The notes under the pieces: generated by a model | Seen by the model: only the letters and a program-made list of their open reading frames with translations | Told to the model about the DNA's origin: nothing | The model's database searches: none | In this document: positions 6,710 to 12,637 of the stretch, piece by piece | How positions within the stretch are numbered: position 1 is the stretch's first letter | Layout of the letters: each line of letters opens with the position of its first letter | Translations under genes and position numbers: made by a program | NCBI GenBank assembly: GCA_030151245.1 | Contig: JASLEF010000073.1 | Span: 1-12,637, forward strand | Length of the DNA stretch: 12,637 nucleotides | Direction of reading: 5' to 3' | Source of the DNA: Ignatzschineria sp. | Lineage (GTDB): Bacteria; Pseudomonadota; Gammaproteobacteria; Cardiobacteriales; Wohlfahrtiimonadaceae

Positions 6710-6746
6710 CAGTAAAGCCTTTTAGGCTTTACTGAATATTTTTATT
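6710..6746 (+). terminator. Terminator between hcp and vgrG
   Basis: A perfect 10-bp stem, CAGTAAAGCC (6710-6719) and GGCTTTACTG (6725-6734), with loop TTTTA, is followed by AATATTTTTATT. It starts 57 bases after the hcp stop. It should end most hcp transcripts, so vgrG is expressed by partial read-through or its own promoter. Confidence 0.8.
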
Positions 6747-6796
6747 CCCGTTCAGATAATGATAATTTGCAAGAATAGAAGGTAAAGGAGAATTTA

Positions 6797-8911
6797 ATGG
6801 TGGAAAATCAACGAGGATTTAATGAAGTCCGTTTTGAGTTTAAAGCGGGTCAACATGAATTTAATGTGATTAATTTCATCATTGATGAAGGTTTTTCAAC
6901 GCCTTTTTGTGGAACATTTAAGTTATCTAGTAGACAGCGTCAGATTCATGCTGAAGATATGATGAATATGACGGGAACTTTAAAAGTTTATCAAAATAAA
7001 AAATTAACTCGAATATTTAGTGGTATTATCCAACGTTTTGAAAAAGGGGATGATACGGGCATTGAAACTCGTTATAACTTAACGATTGTTCCTGCTTTTG
7101 CGCGCTTTGCATTACGGCATAATTCTCGAATATTTCAGCACAAATCAGTTATTGATATTCTAGAAGAGATGCTCAAAGAATTTAGGATTACGAATTACTA
7201 TTTAAGAATCACAAATCAACATGAGAAACGAGATTACTGCGTACAGTATCGAGAAACGGACTTAGAGTTTCTTCATCGAATACTTGCTGAAGAGGGAATT
7301 GCTTATTTTTTTGAATATGATGAAGCGGAACATACCATAGTTTTTAATGACTACACTCCTAAGTCAGTGACGGCTGTCAGCGATGTCTTATATGATCCTA
7401 AGGCAAGTGCTATGCCAGATCAGCCATATATATGGAAATTCTTACTTCAAAATGCATTAAAGCCGACGAATGCTGTATTGGCAGATTATAACTTTCAGAC
7501 ACCTAAATTTACCATGAACCGTGATGCAACGACCTATGAGACAGAGATTCAAAATGGTCAATATGAATATTATGATTATCCTGCTCGTTACTTAAATGGA
7601 GATGTGGGGACCCTTTTTTCCAAGTCTAGAATTCACTACTTAAGACGAGACTCTTCAACGGCATTAGGGGAGAGTAGTCTTGCGCAATTTTTACCAGGGA
7701 CTTACTTTGAATTAAAAGGTGAATATCTTAAGGCTTACAATCGAAAATGGGTTTTAACTCAAGTTCGCCATATTGGAGAACAAGCGCAATCCTTAGAAGA
7801 ACGAAGTTCAACGGGAAAAACAACCTATCGCAATGAGTTCTCTGTAATGCCTTTAAATCTTCTTTGGAGTCCAACACCTGAGCCTAAACCTCAAGTGGGT
7901 GGCCCTAATGTTGCCGTAGTTGTTGGGCCGCCTGGGGAGGAGATTTATGTGGATCGTTTTGGACGTGTTAAAGTTCTTTTTAAATGGGATCGTTATCAGC
8001 ATCCAGAACCGAGTAATGACAGTGAACGCACCTGTTGGATTCGAGTGTCTGATGGATGGGCAGGATCAGGGCGAGGAACAATGGCAATTCCGAGAGTCGG
8101 GGATGAAGTATTGGTAAGTTTTTTGGAGGGAGATCCTGATCGACCGATTATTACCGGTAGAACTTATAATGGGCATAATCTTCATCCTTTTGCACTGCCA
8201 GAACAGAAAACGATTACAGGTATTAAAACGAAGACTTATCGTGGGGAAGGTTATAACGAATTACAGTTTGATGATGCGACAGATAATGAGTTAATTCATC
8301 TTCATGCCCAAAAGAACATGGATACGAAAGTCTTAAATGATCGGACAACCTATGTGATTCATGATCATTCTGAACGCATTGGCAATGATCAAACGATTTT
8401 AGTAGAACATGATCAAAAAATTGATGTACTGCGTCATGAAAAAGAGACTGTGGGCGGTAATCAGACACTGACAGTTAAACGTAACCAAGTGGAGACGGTA
8501 TTTCTTGGAAAACTTGAATCTATCGGCATTGCGAAATCTTTAAATATTGGCTCAAGTTATCTTGAAAATGTTGGCGCTACTAAAAATACTCATGTGGGGC
8601 TGCAATACACAATTCATACCGGTCAGAGAATGAAGATCTCTACGGGAAAGACGCGAATAGATGTTGCCGGTGAAACCAGTATTGTTGAGGCAGGCAAACA
8701 TTTAGAGCTGCGATGTGGTAAATCTCAGATTGTCATGACTGAAGATGGCAATATTTATCTGAAAGGGATGAATATACACATTCAGGCGGAATCAAATATT
8801 TATCAAGATGGCGTGATGATTAATCTTAATACCGGAGCTAGTGAAGCACCACCGAGTACGCCAGAAGATGAAGAAATTGAGAATAAAGATGATAGTTACT
8901 TTGATTCCTAG
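6797..8911 (+). CDS. vgrG: Type VI secretion spike protein VgrG
   Basis: Trimeric needle-tip protein of the type VI secretion apparatus, equivalent to fused phage gp27 and gp5. Residues about 1-350 form the gp27-like base (FEFKAGQHEFNV at the start; the FLHRILAEEGIAYFFEY segment is characteristic). Residues about 373-460 form the gp5 OB-fold with VDRFGRVKVLFKWDR, SERTCWIRVSDGWAG and IPRVGDEVLVSFLEGDPDRP. Residues about 480-680 form the gp5-C beta-helix needle with repeating short V/T/I strands. At 704 residues it is near standard length and ends in a short acidic tail (EDEEIENKDDSYFDS) without an effector domain. AAAGGAG at 6784-6790 supports the start. The next gene encodes a PAAR-like Rhs protein, which should sit on this spike as cargo. 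No DUF4123-type adaptor gene lies between them. Confidence 0.96.
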   Translation: MVENQRGFNEVRFEFKAGQHEFNVINFIIDEGFSTPFCGTFKLSSRQRQIHAEDMMNMTGTLKVYQNKKLTRIFSGIIQRFEKGDDTGIETRYNLTIVPAFARFALRHNSRIFQHKSVIDILEEMLKEFRITNYYLRITNQHEKRDYCVQYRETDLEFLHRILAEEGIAYFFEYDEAEHTIVFNDYTPKSVTAVSDVLYDPKASAMPDQPYIWKFLLQNALKPTNAVLADYNFQTPKFTMNRDATTYETEIQNGQYEYYDYPARYLNGDVGTLFSKSRIHYLRRDSSTALGESSLAQFLPGTYFELKGEYLKAYNRKWVLTQVRHIGEQAQSLEERSSTGKTTYRNEFSVMPLNLLWSPTPEPKPQVGGPNVAVVVGPPGEEIYVDRFGRVKVLFKWDRYQHPEPSNDSERTCWIRVSDGWAGSGRGTMAIPRVGDEVLVSFLEGDPDRPIITGRTYNGHNLHPFALPEQKTITGIKTKTYRGEGYNELQFDDATDNELIHLHAQKNMDTKVLNDRTTYVIHDHSERIGNDQTILVEHDQKIDVLRHEKETVGGNQTLTVKRNQVETVFLGKLESIGIAKSLNIGSSYLENVGATKNTHVGLQYTIHTGQRMKISTGKTRIDVAGETSIVEAGKHLELRCGKSQIVMTEDGNIYLKGMNIHIQAESNIYQDGVMINLNTGASEAPPSTPEDEEIENKDDSYFDS

Positions 8912-9052
8912 TTTTTAAACAGTTGTCGTCAGAAACGTTTCATGGATGAAATATTCTTGTTAAAACAGATAACCGCAAAGGATTGCGCAGTGGGGGAAAT
9001 GATCCTCGCCAGAATTAATTTTTATTAGCGTAATGAAGTGTGGAGTTGAATT
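8912..9052. other. vgrG-rhs spacer without a convincing gene
   Basis: The 141 bases hold a small hairpin, CGCAA (8974-8978) with TTGCG (8983-8987), but no T-tailed terminator, so vgrG and the Rhs gene can share a transcript. The rhs ribosome binding site is TGGAG at 9041-9045. Confidence 0.5.
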
Positions 9053-12000
9053 ATGAGTGGACAGCCAGCAGCAAGACTAGGGGATGCAACGTTAAAAGGA
9101 GGACCTATAGTTCAAGGGTCTGCGGGTGTGATGATAGGGGCTATTAATGGCAAAGCCTGTTCGACTTGTCCCGGAGGGATGGCGGTTGGAAACCCGGTAA
9201 ACCCCATGCTTGGCGCAAAAGTCCTAACCAATGAGATGGATGTCGCTTTATCTGGGGATTTAAGCTTTATCGTCTCTCGTAACTACAGTAGTTATCAAAC
9301 AAAAACACCAGCACCGGTGGGAATGTTTGGTCCCGGTTGGCAATCGCAGGTGGAACTTAGTTTAACCGTGACCGATTCTCAAATCATTCTTCATGATACT
9401 AGCAATAGAAGTCTCTATTTTGAATCTCTCCTTGAAGGGGGAATTGGTTATAGCCAGAGTGAAAATGTCTGGATCATTCGTGGTGGTGCCGAAGAATTAT
9501 TGGTCAAAGGGCATGTTTTAACAGCGCTTTGGGAATCATTACCCCTAGAAATACGCCTTAATCGAAATTACTATTTTGTGACAAATAGAATCTTAGGACC
9601 TTTAGCGGTCTTGGGATATATCACCCCCTTTGTGCCAGATAACCAAACATTTTTACCTCAACCTTTAGATGAACGACGAGTTCTGATTATGGAGAGCGAT
9701 CTCTTTCATCATCAGATTCATTATCATCGTGTGCCAGAGGGGAGTAGTAAAGGCAAAATTATCAAAGTCACCGATGGCGTTGGTCGAGAATATCGCCTCA
9801 ATTATGAATCGGTATTCCTAAATAGTGAGGGGGAGGAGAAAGATCCCAAGCGCAACCTAAATGCATCCATCGATGCCGGATATGGCCGTGATAGTGGACT
9901 GAGATTATCAGAAGTCTATCTGGTAAAAGACCCTGTTTATGAAGAGATTCCTCTCAATCCGCTAGTGCGTTATCACTATAATGAGCGGGGCGAATTAACG
10001 CATGTGTTTGATCGTGCCGGCGATGAGGTAAGATTCTTTCAATATGATACGCAACATTTAGGACGTATGACGGGGCACCGTTATGAGGGGCGTCCGCTCA
10101 CAAGTTATGAGTATAATTCCCAAGGCTTCGTCTCAAAACAGCATAACCCTAAAGGTTTAGATTATCTTTTTAGGTATGAGGACTCTGCGGCTGAGGTGGA
10201 AGATAGCTTAGGTCGCAAGGATCGATATGAGTTTTCCGGTGAAGGCGGTTTAAAACGGTTAGTGAAGCATACCCGTAAAGATGGCTCAATAATCCGTAAT
10301 GAATTTGATCAGCATGGGCGAATGGTTGCGCAATATGATGCGCTTGATCGTAAGACGGAATATAGCCTTGATATTGCTTCTGGCTTACTGATAAAAACAA
10401 CGACCCATGATGGACGTGAATTTAAATTTGATTACAATCGCATGGGGCAGCTCACGACGAGAATTTCCCCCAATGGCCAACGAAATAGCACCGAGTTTGA
10501 TCACTTAGGGCGCATGATCGCCCAAACTGATGCCCTTGGTGAGAAGACGCGGTATGACTATGAAGGGGAGACGAACCGCATTAGTAAGATTATCGATCAT
10601 GTAGGTAAAGAGAAAATGGTGACTTGGACTGAATATGGGCAAGTGGCAAGTTTTACCGATTGCTCGGGGAAATCGCAGCATTATCAATATGATCAATGGG
10701 GGAATACCCTTCGCACGGATTATGAGGAAGGCTTGTTTGAGTGTTATGAGTATGATGCCAAAGGCCGCTTAATTGCCACTACAAATCCGACAGAGGATAT
10801 CACCCGTTACAGTTACAATAAGGCCAGCGATACCATTAAGGTTACATTACCCGATGGACGGGTTCAAGAATCCACTTATAATCCTTGGGGTGCGATTTTA
10901 AGCCAAAGCTTTGCTGGCGGTGTGATTCAATATCGCTACGATAAGGCAAGTCGTTTACGAGGCTTAAAAAATGAAAACAGTGCCGAGATGCATTTTGAAT
11001 ATGATCTCATGGATCGTACCACCTTAGAAAAAGGCTTTGATGATCGAACAAAGCGAGTAAAGTATGATGCTTTAGGGCGCATTACTGATAGTTACGACAA
11101 TGACCTTCATGCAACTTATCATTATGATGAACAAGATCGACTGATTTCTAAGTTACTTCATCATCCTAATGGGGAATCCCAAGAAACATCGCTCAGCTAC
11201 GGCGAATTAGGACTTGATCAAATTGTAGAGAAGCAAGCAGAACGGGCGATAGGAGTTTCCTATTATTACGATAAGATCGGGCGTTTAGCGAAAGAATCTC
11301 AGTGGGTTGAAGCAGATGATGCGACGCTCTGGCAGTACGATGTGGCGCATCAATACTCTAAATTAGGATTTAGAGAGAGTAGTCAATATCAAGGATTGCC
11401 GGAAATCCATTATCAAACCTATGGCGCTGGGCATCTCATTGGTGTGTTGATGGATGGGGAGAGTTTAATTGATTTTGAGCGAGATAATCTGCATCGTGAA
11501 TCAAAACGACAGTTTGGGTCGTTAGAGCTGTCAACGCTCTATAATCAGCGAGGAGAGCTAGAGATGGTTCTGGCAAAAGCCTATGCCCACTTTAAACTTA
11601 ATCGTGAATATCTCTATGATCAAGCCGGGCAACTGACCACGACGCTCACAAGGCAGGGCGAGATTCAGTATCATTATGATCTACGAGGACGATTAACCGG
11701 TGCTGAATCTTACGATTTTAAAAGAGAATATCAGTATGATCAAGCCGGCAATATTCTCCCGCAAGAGAAGAATCCCTATTATCAAGCGTTCGAAGAGAAT
11801 CGGGTGCAGGAAGATGCAGCCTATTTCTATTTTTACGATCAGTATGGCAATCTTGATCGTAAGAATCATAAAGAAAAAGATGAGCGTCATTACTTTGTTT
11901 ATGATGGTCAACATCGTCTTAAACATTATGAAAGATATGAAGAGAACCAAAAAGTCGTCGAAAGCCATTACCAATATGACCCTGTAGGTAGAAGAATCTC

Positions 12001-12622
12001 AAAACAGAGCGAGATCTATCGTGATGGAAAGTTGATGGATGAACCCCATTACTGGTATGGCTGGGATGGCGATAGATTAGTTACAACGGAGCATGAGAAG
12101 AGCCGAATTCACACGATCTATGAGCCGACCAGTTTCAAACCTTTGATACGATTAGAGCAATCCCTACCCTTGCCGGAAGTTTCCAAAGCACTCGGCGATA
12201 TCATGGAAGCGGAGATGGCAGAGACAGGGATAAAACTGCCAAAACAGGTTAAAGATCGCTTTAATAGAGTTGAAGAAGAGATAAATGCCGGGGATCTATC
12301 GCAAGAGATGGCCAATTGGCTCGCCACGATGCAGATGACGGAGGAGCGCATAAAAGCCGATTTTATGCCGGAAAAGGCGGAGAAACAGGCGCTGACGAAA
12401 CATTATTATCATACCGACCAAATCGGCACGCCGCTTGCGCTTGTGAATGAACAAGGTGAAATCGATTGGGAGATCGTGATCGATCCTTATGGCAACAGAG
12501 TTCGAGAAGAAAACCCCAATAAACTCTATCAACCCATTAGAATGCAGGGACACAAATTCGCAGGAGCGAAATTTGAACGGCTCTGCCGGCCCGAAGGGCG
12601 AATCACAGGATGTGATGAGTAA
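9053..12622 (+). CDS. T6SS PAAR-like/Rhs-repeat effector, ending early before the toxin tip
   Basis: A large YD-repeat (Rhs) protein, 1189 residues as read. Residues about 1-55 are a PAAR-like spike-tip segment (GQPAARLGD, ACSTCPGG), leading into the DUF6531 domain (NPVNPMLGAKVL, VSRNYSSY) at about 48-130. From about residue 305 to 1010 there are more than 20 YD repeats, such as YDALGRITDSY and YDQAGQLTT, that build the hollow beta shell. The core signature YYHTDQIGTP starts at 1117 and IDPYGN and QPIRMQG follow. After G1166 the last 23 residues match nothing in an Rhs core. The self-cleavage motif (DPIG-x-x-GG) and the variable toxin domain are both missing before the TAA. No transmembrane helix is visible in the N-terminus, consistent with the absence of an Eag chaperone gene. 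An extra helical segment lies at about 1040-1105. The effector activity cannot be known from this window, and the gene may be interrupted. Confidence 0.9.
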   Translation: MSGQPAARLGDATLKGGPIVQGSAGVMIGAINGKACSTCPGGMAVGNPVNPMLGAKVLTNEMDVALSGDLSFIVSRNYSSYQTKTPAPVGMFGPGWQSQVELSLTVTDSQIILHDTSNRSLYFESLLEGGIGYSQSENVWIIRGGAEELLVKGHVLTALWESLPLEIRLNRNYYFVTNRILGPLAVLGYITPFVPDNQTFLPQPLDERRVLIMESDLFHHQIHYHRVPEGSSKGKIIKVTDGVGREYRLNYESVFLNSEGEEKDPKRNLNASIDAGYGRDSGLRLSEVYLVKDPVYEEIPLNPLVRYHYNERGELTHVFDRAGDEVRFFQYDTQHLGRMTGHRYEGRPLTSYEYNSQGFVSKQHNPKGLDYLFRYEDSAAEVEDSLGRKDRYEFSGEGGLKRLVKHTRKDGSIIRNEFDQHGRMVAQYDALDRKTEYSLDIASGLLIKTTTHDGREFKFDYNRMGQLTTRISPNGQRNSTEFDHLGRMIAQTDALGEKTRYDYEGETNRISKIIDHVGKEKMVTWTEYGQVASFTDCSGKSQHYQYDQWGNTLRTDYEEGLFECYEYDAKGRLIATTNPTEDITRYSYNKASDTIKVTLPDGRVQESTYNPWGAILSQSFAGGVIQYRYDKASRLRGLKNENSAEMHFEYDLMDRTTLEKGFDDRTKRVKYDALGRITDSYDNDLHATYHYDEQDRLISKLLHHPNGESQETSLSYGELGLDQIVEKQAERAIGVSYYYDKIGRLAKESQWVEADDATLWQYDVAHQYSKLGFRESSQYQGLPEIHYQTYGAGHLIGVLMDGESLIDFERDNLHRESKRQFGSLELSTLYNQRGELEMVLAKAYAHFKLNREYLYDQAGQLTTTLTRQGEIQYHYDLRGRLTGAESYDFKREYQYDQAGNILPQEKNPYYQAFEENRVQEDAAYFYFYDQYGNLDRKNHKEKDERHYFVYDGQHRLKHYERYEENQKVVESHYQYDPVGRRISKQSEIYRDGKLMDEPHYWYGWDGDRLVTTEHEKSRIHTIYEPTSFKPLIRLEQSLPLPEVSKALGDIMEAEMAETGIKLPKQVKDRFNRVEEEINAGDLSQEMANWLATMQMTEERIKADFMPEKAEKQALTKHYYHTDQIGTPLALVNEQGEIDWEIVIDPYGNRVREENPNKLYQPIRMQGHKFAGAKFERLCRPEGRITGCDE
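12553..12621. other. Putative 69-bp in-frame insertion ending the Rhs frame
   Basis: Left of this segment the Rhs core reads QPIRMQG and the first two bases of a Q codon (CA). Right of it, in the same frame, the sequence reads HYDIE, the expected continuation (Q-x-Y-D-x-E). The segment is 69 bases (23 codons), with a boundary uncertainty of about one base. It is about 54 percent GC against an AT-richer gene, and holds three adjacent short hairpins. It supplies the TAA stop. Only five codons after it are visible, so the reading as an insertion is inference. Confidence 0.45.
12578..12616. repeat. Three adjacent hairpins at the Rhs 3' end
   Basis: In order: CGGC-TCT-GCCG (12578-12588), GCCC-GAA-GGGC (12589-12599) and ATCAC-AGGAT-GTGAT (12602-12616). 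They are almost contiguous and all lie in the segment that departs from the Rhs core. There is no T-run after the last stem, so it is not a standard terminator. Confidence 0.6.
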
Positions 12623-12637
12623 CATTATGATATCGAA

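Noticed and set aside
8942..9028. 28-codon frame (MDEIFLLKQITAKD...) between vgrG and rhs
   Set aside because: It has no ribosome binding site and no recognisable similarity, and it is short enough to be chance. It could be a remnant of a lost adaptor gene, but nothing supports that.
11693..11987. Frames on both strands, open for more than 90 codons inside the Rhs gene
   Set aside because: They overlap the YD-repeat coding frame, have odd hydrophobic or basic composition produced by repeated codons, and lack ribosome binding sites.
12551..12622. Simple frameshift as the cause of the abnormal Rhs ending
   Set aside because: I read all three + strand frames after IRMQG. None shows the expected DxETGLHYN text before the TAA, while HYDIE appears in the original frame after it. 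An insertion fits; a one- or two-base slip does not.
1..12637. tRNA, rRNA, CRISPR arrays, transposase genes
   Set aside because: No cloverleaf, rRNA-like segment, regularly spaced repeat array or transposase motif was seen on either strand.

Overview
The window looks like chromosome of a low-GC gammaproteobacterium. TrpB and TrpA are close to the gammaproteobacterial type, and the second half carries a type VI secretion (T6SS) Hcp-VgrG-Rhs module. A member of the Cardiobacteriales (Ignatzschineria or Wohlfahrtiimonas-like) would fit the base composition and gene content, but that is a guess from memory and not shown by the sequence. All genes are on the + strand.

Layout. Bases 145-2137 hold trpB and trpA, one base apart, encoding both subunits of tryptophan synthase and closed by a hairpin terminator. 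Bases 2279-2621 hold a nested palindrome, a consensus -10 box and a small gene for a 73-residue single-pass membrane protein with its own terminator. Bases 2957-3502 encode an isochorismatase-family hydrolase with an intact Asp-Lys-Cys triad; the real start is an internal ATG behind a strong ribosome binding site. Bases 3711-5549 encode an SLC13-type membrane permease with two RCK-C (TrkA-C) domains in its central loop, again followed by a terminator.

A 585-base AT-rich gap (5550-6134) separates this housekeeping block from the T6SS module: hcp (6135-6653), vgrG (6797-8911) and a large PAAR-like/Rhs gene (9053-12622). The gap holds a CAAT tetranucleotide run, hairpins and a 12-codon leader reading frame ending one base before hcp. 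A perfect 10-bp hairpin terminator separates hcp from vgrG. The expected assembly is Hcp tube, VgrG spike and Rhs/PAAR-tipped effector. No baseplate, sheath or membrane-complex genes and no Eag or DUF4123 chaperone gene are present, so this is an auxiliary module served by a T6SS elsewhere.

The most unusual point is the 3' end of the Rhs gene. The Rhs core runs normally to IRMQG and then enters about 69 bases of unrelated, hairpin-rich, higher-GC sequence that ends in a TAA stop. Directly after that stop, in the same frame, the window's last bases read HYDIE, which is what an Rhs core should read after IRMQGQ (compare the usual Q-x-Y-D-x-E-T-G-L-H-Y-N). This suggests a small in-frame insertion that stops the protein just before its self-cleavage motif and toxin tip.
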